Below, piece by piece: positions 1 to 12,028 of a DNA stretch of 64,000 bases; the stretch's first letter is position 1; each line of letters opens with the position of its first letter. Both the position numbers and the translations under genes were made by a program. The notes under the pieces are model-generated. The model made no database searches, had not been told where the DNA came from, and worked only from the letters and a program-made list of their open reading frames with translations. Source of the stretch: Leucaena leucocephala (lineage: Eukaryota > Streptophyta > Magnoliopsida > Fabales > Fabaceae); assembly GCA_037074615.1 (NCBI GenBank), contig CM073550.1:13720001-13784000 (forward strand), read 5' to 3'.

Positions 1-188
1 GCTTTCAGCGATGGGTGACTTATTTTTCCTACTTTCTTGATGGATATGGTTTATTAGCACAGGTCTCCCTTTTCAGTTGTCTGCTCCCTGAATTATTTTA
101 TGTCTAGATCTATCATTATATAGCATTTGCACTTCAAGTGTTCTTATTTCTCCCGTTTTCGGTGTTACTAATTACTTTCCTTTCTTAG

Positions 189-1651
189 GATAAAAATATG
201 CTATACATCTTCCTTGAGCTTGTAACCAAAGGGTCTTTGGCAAGACTCTATCAAAAGTATCATCTAAGGGACTCTCAAGTTTCTTCTTACACGAGGAAGA
301 TTTTGAGCGGTTTAAAGTATCTTCATGATCGCAATGTGGTTCACAGGTAATATGAGTGAACATACTGTATTGATGCCTCTCAACAATATGATATAGGTTT
401 AGTAGGAAGTGTAGCTGGCTTGGTTATTGATATTTCATTGATGCATGAAAGGTTCAAGGGAATTTTGTTTGGTTCCTAATGTGCTAGGGAAAGATATTCT
501 TAAAAGTTTTGGGGGATTCTCTGCACTCATGCATGTTGGTATATCAAGTTATGGAATTTTTTATTGGGGTGGAGCTGAATAATAAGTGATAATTTTTATG
601 GTGGATGACTTTTAGGGACATCAAGTGTGCTAATATATTGGTTGATGCAAATGGGTCTGTAAAGCTTGCTGATTTTGGGCTAGCCAAGGTACCCTTTACC
701 ATTGAAATAAAATTTCCATTCATCCCCCTGCTTTTTTAACTTGAGAAAAAAGGGTGGTCTTATCAATGCAAATTCAAAATGCTGCTTGAATATACATTAT
801 ATTAATAGTTTTATATTAACAGGCGACAACTATGAATGATGTTAAATCAAGCAAAGGCTCCCCTTATTGGATGGCCCCTGAGGTTAGCTGCTGCCCTTGC
901 ATAATTTGTTCGTTATCATAATATAAAATGTTCTGATTTGCTGAGAAAATGTAAATAGAAAAACTAAATTATTCATCTTAACCATATGGCTTGATTAATT
1001 GTCTCATACTACATGAGCTTACATGTGACAAACTCTAAATTTACTGGAATTTTTTGGTAACTCTCGCATGAATTTTCATACTACATGAGCTTACATGTGA
1101 CAAATTGTTTGACTGTAGGTTGTAAATCTAAGAAGCCGTGGTTATGGCTTAGCAGCTGATATATGGAGCTTGGGATGCACAGTTTTGGAGATGTTGACTC
1201 GCCAGCCTCCTTACTCTCATTTGGAAGGAGTATGTCTAACATTTCTCTATATGACTATATGATCTCTTCTTTATCCTAAAGCTTGGTTATTTGCTCTTTT
1301 TCCTTGATTCCTCTATTACTGACTGGGTTTTCTCGACCTTTCCCTCTACTTTCCTACTCTTGCAAATTTCCTCCGAATTTGAGTTGGCTATTCAGATTTC
1401 AGACTGTTAAGTTGGAGGCTATGCTTCTCTTTAAACTTGGGTCACTAGTGATATATATTTTTTCTTTGTTACAATAGATGCAAGCTTTATTTCGGATTGG
1501 TAGAGGTGAACCTCCGCCTGTGCCAGAATCTTTATCAAAAGATGCCCGAGATTTCATTCTCAAGTGCCTGCAAGTTAACCCTAGTAAGAGGCCAAACGCA
1601 ATCCAGCTATTGGACCATCCATTTGTAAAGAGGCCATTTCTATCTCCTTGA
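189..1651 (+). CDS. MEKK1-like MAP kinase kinase kinase, C-terminal part (gene starts before the window)
   Basis: Five exons (189-346, 616-688, 823-882, 1119-1229, 1478-1651) join in frame with GT/AG borders and end at TGA 1649-1651. They encode about 190 residues of a Ser/Thr kinase domain, from the hinge (LYIFLELVTKGSL) to the C-terminus. Visible motifs are the catalytic loop HRDIKCANIL, the DFG motif (DFGLAK), the activation-segment end SPYWMAPE, and subdomain IX DIWSLGCTVLEM. The tail HPFVKRPFLSP matches the end of plant MEKK1-type MAPKKKs, which phosphorylate MAPK kinases in stress and immunity cascades in the cytoplasm. The N-lobe and regulatory N-terminus lie left of the window. All catalytic residues in view are intact. 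Family assignment is secure; the exact orthologue is not. Confidence 0.93.
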
Positions 1652-2950
1652 GTCCTGCTTCTCCGCATATTAATAATTTAAGGTTTTGAAGGCTCTTATC
1701 TCTTGGATCAGCAATCTGGCATTTGTGTATTGCCATCAAGAAGGTCTACTCATCCGCAATTTTCTATAGTCCTCTGAACAGAGCATGGAGAGATACTGTT
1801 TCTGGGTTGACTGAGAAATTAATCTGCAGGCTAGAAGCCAATGAGAGCTTGTCAAAGTGGGTGTTCAGGTGGAGATATCTATTAGCACACCCATTTTGGT
1901 AAGTTCCCATTGGTTCCTAGTGATGACGGGCTGTGTGACAAGTACATGCTAGAATTACTCTATTACAGTTATATTGAATGGAGAGGATTATGAAAGAGGA
2001 TAGAGATGGAAGACTAAATTAGACCTTCCCCTTGATTTTATTCTAAATCAATCCCTCCTTCACATTCTATCATCTATCCTCCTCCGTTCTCTTCAAGCAT
2101 ACCATTAGGCCAGTGGAATATACATGAAAGAAGAGTACAATGCAAGGTATGCAGATATTTACTGAACTGGGCATTTCAATATTCTGCTAGTTTGACTATA
2201 ATCTTACTTACCATGCTGGTCTCTGGTGAAGGTAGAATCAAAGAGGTGGTGATTTTGTGAGATTAAGAGTTCCCTTGTTCAACGAAGATCTCTCAGCTTG
2301 CCGCAGAATGAAAAGCAACGACTTCATATCAGTGGGGGGACTAGCACTTTTCAAGGAGAGGATATAGACTTGTTTTTCCTCAACTGAATGCTCTGTGGCA
2401 GAGCATGGCTACACCAAAGAGAATTATGGCCACCTATCTTGTACGTAATTTGATGATGAGTCTTTTTTCTCCTTTTGTTTTTCTCTTTTTTGGTCGTCAG
2501 GTTTCATGCAGTATTTTTTTAAGTTCATTTTGCAAAGCAATGGAGAAAACATCTTTTTCACTGGAAAATTTTCAATTAAATTCAATCTGTAAACTAAGCC
2601 ATTCATGATCTCATAGGTGACTTGGTTCATTTACCTTTGCAGATGAATTTGCCCAAGGGTCAGATCAAGAACTCGTGTATGTGATTCCTTTTGCGTATAA
2701 CTTATGCAGTCTCAAGTGAGGTGCAGGTTGTGGCCTGTTTTCGAACTAAAGTCAGTGACCTCAACTGTCAAAGGGAACTTTTTAGCCGAAAGGAAGAGTT
2801 GGCCAACGGAAAAGCGGTCACTTCCCTTTTGTATATCCTATGTACCTACATAGACTGTTTCTGTAATTAGAGCATTGTTGGAAGTTTATCACTTTCTTGT
2901 CGCGTATAATAACTTGCGATGTAATTTTTTTAATCAAAGGGTAGACACTA
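1652..2950 (+). other. Probable 3' UTR and downstream region of the MAPKKK gene
   Basis: No coding exon is recognisable after the stop at 1651. Base composition stays more balanced than in the AT-rich DNA beyond about 2950, and there are intron-like borders (GGTAAGT near 1900, TTTGCAG near 2640). This suggests a long, possibly spliced 3' UTR ending near the T-rich stretch at about 2925. Inference only; transcript data would decide. Confidence 0.35.
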
Positions 2951-4302
2951 AAGTTATAAATAAGATTGAATTCACTATTTTCCTACTTACAGTGGAATTT
3001 GCTCGTCACTTTCTTCTGTTTTTTTCATTGCGGATCAACCTTATAATTTGATTTTGGAAAAATTATGATGTAGTTATTTATATTTTTTCTTATTTTTAGT
3101 TTGGTATTTATACATTTTTATATAATTTAATTAAATTATTTAATTTTATTTTGTCAACACTATTAGTTCTAGGAATTAAATCCTTAGACCTTCAGAGTGT
3201 TTCCTAATGAGTAAAATTAAATGATTTAATTAAGCTAAAATAGCATTGAAAAAAGGTGTACGCACCGTAAAATGATTTTTCCCTTTTTTGTCAACAGAAG
3301 TCAACACAAACAAGTTACATATGCTAACAGCCACGCACAGACGCAAAACTAAAACTTGGATATATATATATATATATACACATACTTTGATGTGTTTAAC
3401 TGATAAAAGAATAAGATATACGACTATTTAGAATATATTTGATCATTGAGAAATACTATTTTATTATAGTTCCAGTCGCAATGTTTAAAGAGATATTATA
3501 ACTCCTAAATACTTAGGTTTATACATAAAAATAATAGACAGGGTTATCTATCTGATATTAATATCAATTAAGAAAAAAGATTTCACCATACTCTTAAAAC
3601 ATAGGTGAGTACAATCCTTTTCCAAAATTTTTTATACAAAAAACAAACTATATATATATATGTGTGTGTGTGTGTGCGCTTCTGTTTTACGGGGGTCGTT
3701 CCCAGCTATCGGGGTGTAATGCCTTCAAGTAAAAAATTAATTTGGAATTTAAGCTTAGAAATGATTCTATTATCATTAAGCAACTGGCCTAATTTAATCT
3801 GGATAATGACGATGAATTAAGGCAGGCTGGTACTAACCCGAGATCGACATGCAATAAACGGGCAGCAGCTTAGTAATATTCTTTTGCTTCATCGTAGTAT
3901 CCTCAAAATTTAAAGTTCACTCGGTCACCGAGTATGAGATTTTGAGTTAAAAAACAGGAGTATTGCTAATCAATATATGATCTTATAACATATATCATGT
4001 TAAATAGAGGAGTCAATTGAGCTCTATTCTGATCCTTGATAGATTATCGCCATCAATTTAATATTTTGCAAATACGATTTACCTGCGAACATGAAAGGAT
4101 GTAAAAAAAATACAACCATTGCGGTCATTTCCTCGGAAATCATCCCCAAAAACTATATTGCAGACTTTAAAAGTGAATCCTGACTTAATGAAATATGAAA
4201 CATCAACTACTACCTGAATAATCAACAGAGCATTCCTTGTAGTTTGCAGAAAGAAATACTTGCTACGTACGTATTAACCAATGATTCACTTGTTTTCTGA
4301 AG
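2951..4302. other. AT-rich intergenic region with a dispersed repeat
   Basis: No supported gene. Contains a TA dinucleotide run at about 3360-3378, a TG run at about 3660-3676, and a segment (about 3420-3630) that recurs diverged but in the same orientation at about 8305-8510, so copies of one repeat flank the NDC80 gene. Shared landmarks are ACTATTTTATTAT, TGATATTAATATC (TCGATATTAGTATC in the other copy) and GGTGAGTACA/AGTGAGTACA. Confidence 0.4.
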
Positions 4303-7300
4303 TCACCTGACACGGTTTAAGTTAAATATATTACCAAATTGAGCTGGGAACGAGCCCCTGTATGCATCTGAGACAGCAACTGCTGTATCTGAAAGATCAC
4401 TCTTCATCTCTGAAATTTTGGATCCTACATGTTCTTTGAACTTTGAGACTGAATCAACCAGCATAAAAAGTTCTTGAGCACACCTCTGAATTTCTTCTTC
4501 ATTTTCTTTAATCGATTCTTGCAACTTCAGTTTCGAGGCCTTGACAGACATGAGAGTTTATTAGATGCAATGGAAAAACATCACATAAATTAGGATAGAC
4601 TTGACCAAAGAAATAACATTTGCATTATTGGTGGAGGTGAAAACTCAGTTCATCTTCATTCTGAACTTTTCTAGTTTAGAATCATATTTCATGGAGGGAT
4701 CGTGAGTGGGCTGTTTGAACTTGAATTGTGCCCTGTTGTAAGCTAAACAGAATTCTAATATGGCTTGATGGCTATTGAATCAATCAAACTACAGAAACAG
4801 CAAAAATAAAACACTAGAACAATTTAGCTTAAACTACTAACACTCGTTCATATTTTTACTGCATTCTATTCAAAAAGATTTATCGGTATCCTAATAACTT
4901 GTAAAAAAAGAGAGAGAATGTGATATGAATAATAGAAGAGCAGTTAGCTAGGAAGTTACTAGGGTAGTTAGTTACGTTGAGTTGCTGGGCTAACCACTTC
5001 CTCTATACATACCAATGTACCAAGAGCTGAAGAGAACAAGTATGTTGGTTAATGAAGATTCTTTTCATCTAAATCACTCTTTTTCTCTCTTCTTTCATCT
5101 CTTCATTTTTCATATCAAATGGTATCACTAACCACTTTCTATAAACATATACCAATGTACCAAGAGGTGAGGATAACAAGTATGTTGGTTGATGGAAGTT
5201 CTTTTCACCTAAATCTCTCTACTTTTTAATATCAGAAAGGGTGAACGTTGTTGACTTAATTCTGAATTTTGAGTATTGCTTGCCACTTTAAATTAAATGA
5301 AAGTATAAAACACAACAGGGAGCATTAAGCACAACAGTGACAGAGATCCTGGCCCAGCAAGGGGATGTGAATTCTTGGCCTTTCACTTATTTTAATAATA
5401 TAGACAACGAACAAGGCATCACCTTTAGAACCTCAGCTGCCTCTTGTTCCACCATGTCCAGGTCGTGAGCCTCTCGATCAACATCCTCCAAAAATTTCCT
5501 TGCTTCAGTTGCACATCTAGATATGTAATCCTCTGTTTCTTTCTTTAACTTGTTCAGTCGAGCTTCCACCTGATGGACAAATCATCGTGCCACAGCAGCA
5601 GCAGAAGGTCAAACTACAGTATTTGCACAGCAAAATTGTTTTTCTATACCAACAAAGAATACAAGAGCGTAACTAAAATTTTGCCAAAAAGCCAGACAGC
5701 GGCTTGTGCATCAATTGAATAAGTCATCCGATACTATACTACGAAGGATAAGTATAAATTGCCAAGCAACCATACATCTGTGGGTATGGGTGTGGGTGTA
5801 ATGACCTCTACTTGAGTTACAACTAGACAACAAAGCCTCCAACTTAGACCACAAAACCACCTATATAAAGAATCCAAGAACACTACCCTCCACTAATCTC
5901 CAAAATTCCACTTCCTTCCCGCCAGCCTACCAACCTAATTTAAATCTGGCACTGCTCAATGGCATACTTGAGTTTTGTTTTATTACATATTGTTCTTGGA
6001 TGTTCTAAAATTCTAATAAAAGGACAACACATATTTCTCTCTCTACCCTACTCACTAATCCTATTTGGGACGCGGTCACATGCAAACCAATTTTATTTCA
6101 CCTTGTTCAGGCCATCCATCATATCATCCATCCAGCTCAAATAGATGATCTGTTACAGTAATCATGCCCATACTACCGTAAGTTGGAATCTTAACTTGCA
6201 ATACTAGAATACTGTATACATGGCCAAGGAAAAAAAAACTTACTCTATACAGTACGATATGGGATACATTAACATGAAATTAGAAATTAATATCACTGTC
6301 TTAAGTTATACAAATATCCACTTACTTCATCAATTTTGGACAGCAGCTCGTCATTGTTATTTCTTTTCTTCTCAATCCTAGCAGCATTTTCACTGCATTT
6401 CTGTTGAAGGGACATTGACTCTTCTAGCTTTTTCATAGAACTTTTCTTTATGTCATCGGCGATGGAGTTTAATGCGGGCTTTAGTGACAACTTGGGATTT
6501 ATACCCATTATCTCTGCAGGTGTAGATCCTTTGGCATTCAACTGATACTGAATACTATTATCAATCTTCAACCTGGAAAAACAAGTGTGAGAGAGAGGGC
6601 GTTTTGAGCAAATTTTAGAGAAATCTAATATCAAGATGATAGAAAGAACATTCACAGCATAAAAGCAGCAAGATCGTTTCATTTTAATAAAACTGTCATT
6701 GGACGTCAAGGTTACAAAGCCCCATTGTTCTTTTGTTTCAGACAGCATTCAAATCAAAATTATGCTCATAATATACAAATAGCTTGCGCCTGGATGTGGA
6801 TTCGATCTCTAAAATAACCTTAGAAAATGAATGTGTAACTGAATAGTAGCATTACCTTCTTAAGGCCTGGTTGCAGTCCAATGCTAATGCCTCTAGGTCA
6901 CTGAACTTGTGCCCAAGAGAAGTCTCAAGATCCCACGACTTCTCCTCCCAAGCATTCCTAGCAAGCTCTGCATCAGCAATGTCCCTCTCCACAGCCTGTA
7001 ATTCCTTCCTCATCCTCTCCATATCCCTTGCATTAAATGTCTGCAACTCAACCCTCTTCTTTAACTCGTCATTCTCCTCACAAATGTTCTTGCTCTCTTG
7101 TACCTTGGCCTCCAGCTGCTTCTCTTTATCTGACAAAACTTCTCCACCTCCTTGATCCTCACTGTGAATTCCTCAATCATCTTATGGAACTTGTTCACAT
7201 CATCCTCCAACATACTCTTCTCCTTCTCAAGCACTTCCTTTTGAGATGGCCTTGTCCTCAACTCCTCACATTCTGCAGCAAGTTTCGTCAACTCTTCCTC

Positions 7301-7916
7301 CGTTGCTTTCACTTTCTCCGCCGCATACCCTTTCTCCTTCCCCAACTTCTCTTTACATTGACGGTCCAATTCAGCCACAGCATCATCATCACCCCTAATG
7401 TAGCGCAAATAGCTCTTGAGCGCATACATATTCAAAACATTTGCCTCAGCATAAGATGACGACTCGCGCAACGACGAGAGGTGATCATTGAACCTAGCGA
7501 TATGCACAAGCCAGTGAATGAGAGCAAACAAAGTGGGCCACTGGTGAGGTGCAGCGGGAGATTTAAGAAACGATTTGTTGAGCTTGAAAGGGTAATTAAG
7601 GGACTTGAGGAGAACCGGCAAGGCATCCTCTATCTTCGTCGCGGGAAAATCGAGACGGGACATGAGGAATTTGAGGGTTTCAGTGATGTCTTTGGCGGAC
7701 GGGCAAGTGGATTTGAAGGCGATGGGGAAGGAGAGAGAGGCAAGATAGGAGTTGATAGTGGAGATGGCCGATTGTTGGAACGACCGGTCTTTGTAGAGGT
7801 CGACGGTGGTGGTGCGGACACCAACGCCAGCGGAAGATGGGCGGCTGCTGGCGAAACTAGCATCAGAATCACGGCAGGGAAACGGACGGTGATAGAAGTC
7901 CACCGGCGGGCCTCAT
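4303..7916 (-). CDS. NDC80: NDC80/HEC1 kinetochore protein; frame disrupted as written
   Basis: Exons on the minus strand: 7916-6856, 6572-6326, 5569-5423 and 4539-4303, all GT/AG. NDC80 forms the outer-kinetochore microtubule attachment complex with NUF2, SPC24 and SPC25. The N-terminus carries the conserved RDSDASFASSRPSSAG and the calponin-homology region (SAKDITETLKFL, HQWPTLFALIHWLVHIARF). The rest is coiled coil (RMRKELQAVERDIADAELAR, LALDCNQALRRLKI). Corrected for frame, length would be about 560 residues, close to the plant norm. Two breaks are visible. The coding frame flips near 7137-7140, where one G seems missing between VRIKEVEK and LSDKEKQ. The only nearby ATG (7916-7914) is out of frame with the conserved N-terminus, which begins after an in-frame TGA and has only GTG at 7903. 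It is either a recently broken gene or carries assembly errors; the remaining exons are well conserved. Confidence 0.85.
4930..5225. repeat. Tandemly duplicated LTR-like remnant in an NDC80 intron
   Basis: Two diverged copies of one sequence lie in tandem (about 4988-5110 and 5128-5225). Shared pieces are CTAACCACTT, ATACCAATGTACCAAGAG and GAACAAGTATGTTGGTT (second copy starts GATAACAAG). The first copy ends in TCATATCAAATGGTATCA, which resembles a copia-type LTR end followed by an initiator-tRNA-Met primer-binding site (TGGTATCA). No coding part of a retrotransposon is seen, so this is likely a decayed LTR fragment. Confidence 0.4.
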
Positions 7917-8039
7917 CTCCGGCGACAGAGGCAATACTATTACTCACTTCGCAGGGTGGTTCAAATTTTCACCTGTTTTTGGTTTTTCCCGCTTATACGG
8001 CGATGGCCTCTTACGAGATGAATGCCCGCTGACGATGAA

Positions 8040-8780
8040 CAGTTTGGCCTGAAAAGGTAAAAGTTAAAAAAGAGATAACAGAATACAAACAATATAAAAG
8101 GGATATCACAAAGAGAGTTGTTAGAAAATAAGCTTATATTCTATAAATATGAGTTGGATTCTCAATCTATTATAAAAGTTTTTTAATAGATAATGTTATC
8201 AATTTTTTATAAATATTTTCTAAATTATATAAGTATGTCTTAATTTTAATAGAGGATCGGGATTAAATTTACCTAAAATTTTTCTTTATTAAAAAAGAAA
8301 TATATATGTTGCGACTATATGTGAAGTACTATTTTATTATGATTACAATAACAATATTTAAAAAGACATATTAATTTTTGAGTATTTAAGTTTATATTTA
8401 AGAGTAATCGATATTTCATCTTGCTCGATATTAGTATCACTTAAGATAATAGGAGATTTTGCTCTACTATTAGATCATGAGTGAGTACAGTTCTTTTTCA
8501 AAAAAAATTGTATCAAAAAAAAAATATAAAAAAGATATAAGTAAGGATTTAATATTTAAATTTAAGCTCTAATGATATGATTAAAAATATTGAAAAAAAT
8601 ATCACTTTTTTTTTAATATTTTAGCCAGCTCCTCCATTTTTTTAACCATTAATGAATTAATATTAATAATTAATAATTAAATAATAATCATTGTAAGTGC
8701 AAATATTATGATGTTTCCATGGTTTTTTTACCGGACGAAACCATCTTATGTTGTCACTGAGGATATCCCTAACTCGGATG
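8040..8780. other. AT-rich intergenic region upstream of NDC80
   Basis: No gene seen. Holds the second copy of the dispersed repeat at about 8305-8510 and A/T homopolymer runs. Its last eight bases (8773-8780, CTCGGATG) are the left target-site duplicate of the hAT element. Confidence 0.5.
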
Positions 8781-9094
8781 TAGGGGTGGGAACAGGCCAG
8801 GCCAGGCCAGGCTTTTGCCTTAACAGGCCAGGCCTGTTAAATGACAATTTAGCCTGAACCTGGCCTGTAGCCTGTTATAAGCTAATTTTCTCGCATAAGC
8901 CTGGCCTGTAAATATACCTGGTCTGGCCTGAAGCCTGTTAAAAGAGCCTGTTTACAATAATACTTACAGGCTTTCAGAACAGGCTTATGTAACAGGCCTC
9001 ACAACAGGCCTCCGTAACAGGCCTTAAAACAGGCCTCCGTAACAGGCCTTCTAACAGGCTTTTTTGCATATTTTAAAAAACTATAAATAATATT

Positions 9095-9265
9095 GGGAGA
9101 ATGACATCTGAGTCCCATGGAAGGCATAAAATGTCAAAAAAGTCCCAGGAAATAGTATAATTCATGTGAAGTCCCATGGGACCTCATATGAATTTTTTCC
9201 AATTATGAAAAGACAAAATTATCCTCAAGACTGAAATTTTTCCTTTCCTTTCTCTTTTTCGTAAT
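9095..9265 (+). repeat. Left terminal inverted repeat of the Pack-MULE
   Basis: Reverse complement of 13996-14166 with only one or two differences noticed near the inner edge. The outermost bases are GGGAGAATGACATC. It contains the short palindrome GTCCCATGGGAC. Confidence 0.9.
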
Positions 9266-9439
9266 TCCATTTCATTAGCATCAGGAGTCTCTCTCTCTCT
9301 TCCTGTCTCTTGCTGCCCTTTCTCTCAGCGTTTCTTGCGTTTGCGCTCGCCCAATTTCTGAAGATTTTCACCACTTGGTCCGTGCTTATGCCTCTTTTGA
9401 AGGATCATCATAGAATATGACAGTTTTAAGTCTATAGGT

Positions 9440-10199
9440 CTGTATTCGAATAATAATGCTGCTGTGGTTTTGCTTTTCCCGCAATGGTAGAGAGAAATAT
9501 GATTTTGCCAGCTCCTGAGGGGCCCATGACAGTTGAAACTCATCCGGGACTGATTTTTCCTGACATGCATCTCAGCACATGTTTGTTTTTCCCTTTCAGA
9601 GTGAGAGTTAGATCTTTGAAAGCTACCTCAATAGGAGGTCTTTTCCTGATGTCATCTCCAGAAGCCATTGAAATCACGCTTGAGAAAATCAAGTTCTTGT
9701 TTGCATCTTGCATTGCTTTCTCCTTCTCAATCTGACCATAAGCATACTTGAAAATTTGGCTCTTAGTAGCTGCCTGCTTTTTATTATGTTTATTTCCAAT
9801 ATTCAAATGAAACCCTTGATGGCTATTTGGATCATCCTCAATGGAATTCATCATTTGTGTGAGTTTGCCAGGTTCCTTCTTTGCTTTTGAATCTTCATTT
9901 ACAGAATCCAGAGGAAATGATGGCACTGTAGCGTCACTTGTATTAGTTTTGGTGCCAAAGTTCTTGAGCCCAATTGGCTGTGTAGACTTTCTGCGACAAA
10001 AGGTGCGCGAGAATGACTGTTGCAATCCCGCTGCACCCTTAGCCACATCTTTTGCTGATTTCCACCGTTCACAAGCTTGTGCAATTTCTCTCACATGCTT
10101 GGCTGCATCTTCCCTTTTTTTAGCTTGCCTTCTTTCTCGGGTAAAGAGAACTTGATCAGAATAGTTATAAATGATGAGCAGTGCAGCAGTCAATACAGC
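9440..10199 (-). pseudogene. Captured ABCG half-transporter fragment
   Basis: Minus-strand reading after an intron-like acceptor (TTGTAG/GCTG at about 10200) gives NYSDQVLFTRERRQAKKRED, KSAKDVAKGAAGLQ and RKRPPIEVAFKDLTLTLKGK, matching the linker before the nucleotide-binding domain of plant ABCG24/28-type half transporters. An in-frame TGA at 9542-9540 replaces the Arg expected after KISPG. The Walker A follows as GPSGAGKIIFLS (expected GKTTFLS; the Thr after Lys is lost). Homology stops soon after. It lacks the rest of the domain and all membrane spans, so it cannot make a transporter. It is a captured fragment inside the Pack-MULE. Confidence 0.85.
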
Positions 10200-10367
10200 C
10201 TACAAGAAAGATCAATAAGTACTCACAAGAAATCGATGCTTAGCCACTATGAAAAAGTATTGATATGCAAAAGAAAAGAAGATGAATTTTGGGGTATTTT
10301 TGTGCTGAATTCATGCTGTCTTTCTTTATTTCAATTGCAGTATAGAATACTATAGTTGGCCAGAAAA

Positions 10368-11852
10368 TTGAATAAGAAGGTATTATATTTCATGTCAGGT
10401 TTAACAAATGCATCAAACTCAATAATATATTGGGGAATATTAACAACTGAACCAACAATAAATGATAACCACGTGGTGAAAGAATAACAACTACACCACT
10501 TATAATAACAACCCCAGTACCTGCAACTAACAATCCCATCACCTGCACTAAGAACCCCATCAGCTACAACTAACAACTCCATCAGTTGTACTTACAACCC
10601 CAGCACCTGCAATAACAACCTCAGCACCTAAAATAACAACCACAGCACCTGCAACTAATAACCCCATCACCTGCACTAAGAACCCCATCAGGTACAACTA
10701 ACAACTCCATCAGCTGCACTTACAACCCCAGCACCTGCAATAACAACCCCAGCACCTAAAATAACTCTGAACCTTTTGAACCTTTTCATTAAAAAAAACT
10801 ACTTAGTATGAGCCAATAGAAGCAATAGCTCTGATTGAGTTTTGTTTTTACAGGTGAGTCTATACCAATATGACTGTTCCTCAGTCCCTATGAGCTGACA
10901 TCAACTCATCGCAACATTAATAACAAATTTAGTGTGAAGTACTTCTTAAATCTGGTGTTGGTTGATGAAGAGGGCAGGAGATACTTTAAGCAGCAGGAAA
11001 TTGCTGATTTTTTGCAGGCAAATTCATATGAGAAGTTATTATGAGTGGTTGAGTTGTCATTATGTTACGCGATAGTTGTTAATATGAGTGGGTGGGTTGT
11101 TAATAATTTGTATCTGGTGTAGATTGTCATCACTGAAAAATAACTTACCAATGACATTAAAAATAACAACTCTAGCACTTAAAAATAACAACTCTATATT
11201 GAAGAAATAACAACTCCACCAGTAGAAAATAATAACCCTATAGTGAAGGCATAACAACCACCTGTTAGCTGCAGGTGCTGGGGTTGTTATTTCAGGCGTT
11301 GGAGTTGTTATTTCAGGTGCTGGGGTTGTTAGTACAACTGATAGGGTTGTTAATGTAGGGGCTGGGGTTGTTAGTAAAGTTGATGGTGTTGTTAGTTGAG
11401 TTGATGGGCTTCTTAGTGTAGGTGATGGGGTTATTAGTTGCAGGTGATTGGGTTGTTATTTTATGTGCTGGGGTTGTTATTGCAGGTGCTGGGGTTATAA
11501 GTGCAGCTGATGGAGTTGCTAGTTGTACCTGATGGGGTTCTTAGTGCAGGTGATGGGGTTATTAGTTGCAGGTGCTGTGGTTGTTATTTTAGGTGCTGAG
11601 GTTGTTATTGCAGGTGCTGGGGTTGTAAGTACAACTGATGGAGTTGTTAGTTGTACCTGATGGGGTTCTTAGTGCAGGTGATGGGATTGTTAGTTGCAGG
11701 TACTGGGGTTGTTATTATAAGTGGTGTAGTTGTTATTCTTTCACCACGTGGTTATCATTTCTTGTTGGTTTAGTTGTTAATATTCCCCAATATATTATTG
11801 AGTTTGATGCATTTGTTAAACCTGACATGAAATATAATACCTTCTTATTCAA
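10368..11852. repeat. Large inverted repeat with 21-bp minisatellite arms inside the Pack-MULE
   Basis: The outer parts (10368-10780 and about 11445-11852) are inverted copies. Both carry the same unique edge (TTGAATAAGAAGGTATTATA at the left, its complement at the right) and then arrays of about 21-bp units of the type GTTGTTATTGCAGGTGCTGGG. Units in the opposite orientation also occupy about 11150-11265, and forward units run from about 11270 to 11720. The spacer holds a VPS26 exon. Transcripts across it could fold into a long hairpin. No target duplication was found at its edges, so an independent foldback transposon is not shown. Confidence 0.8.
10854..11002 (+). pseudogene. Captured VPS26 exon (retromer subunit) fragment
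   Basis: After an acceptor-like TTTTTACAG the reading gives ESIPI, a TGA at 10871-10873, then LFLSPYELTSTHRNINNKFS and VKYFLNLVLVDEEGRRYFKQ, the C-terminal arrestin-like part of VPS26, the cargo-recognition retromer subunit. The TGA sits where family members have Arg (IPVRLFLSPYEL). Similarity ends after KQQEI. A single exon with a stop cannot be functional; it is captured DNA in the loop of the inverted repeat. Confidence 0.88.
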
Positions 11853-12028
11853 CATGACATCATTCTTTCCGCAACAACTTAAAAACTTGACATTTCTTCA
11901 AAAGTGTTCAATTACATATATTATTTGTAAATTTCACAGTTCAAAATGCTTGAGCCATCATCTTTGAATAACAATTCAATAATTAAGATTCTTTATCATT
12001 ATAAAATGATTAGATCCTTTCCACATAA

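Noticed and set aside
7037..7459. Plus-strand ORFs opposite NDC80 exon 1
   Set aside because: Shadow frames of the coiled-coil coding exon; no independent start signals or domains.
9325..9480. C-terminal extension of the ABCG fragment (KRHKHGPSGENLQKLGERKR)
   Set aside because: It lies past the end of family similarity and is partly minus-strand DNA next to the TIR; not part of the transporter.
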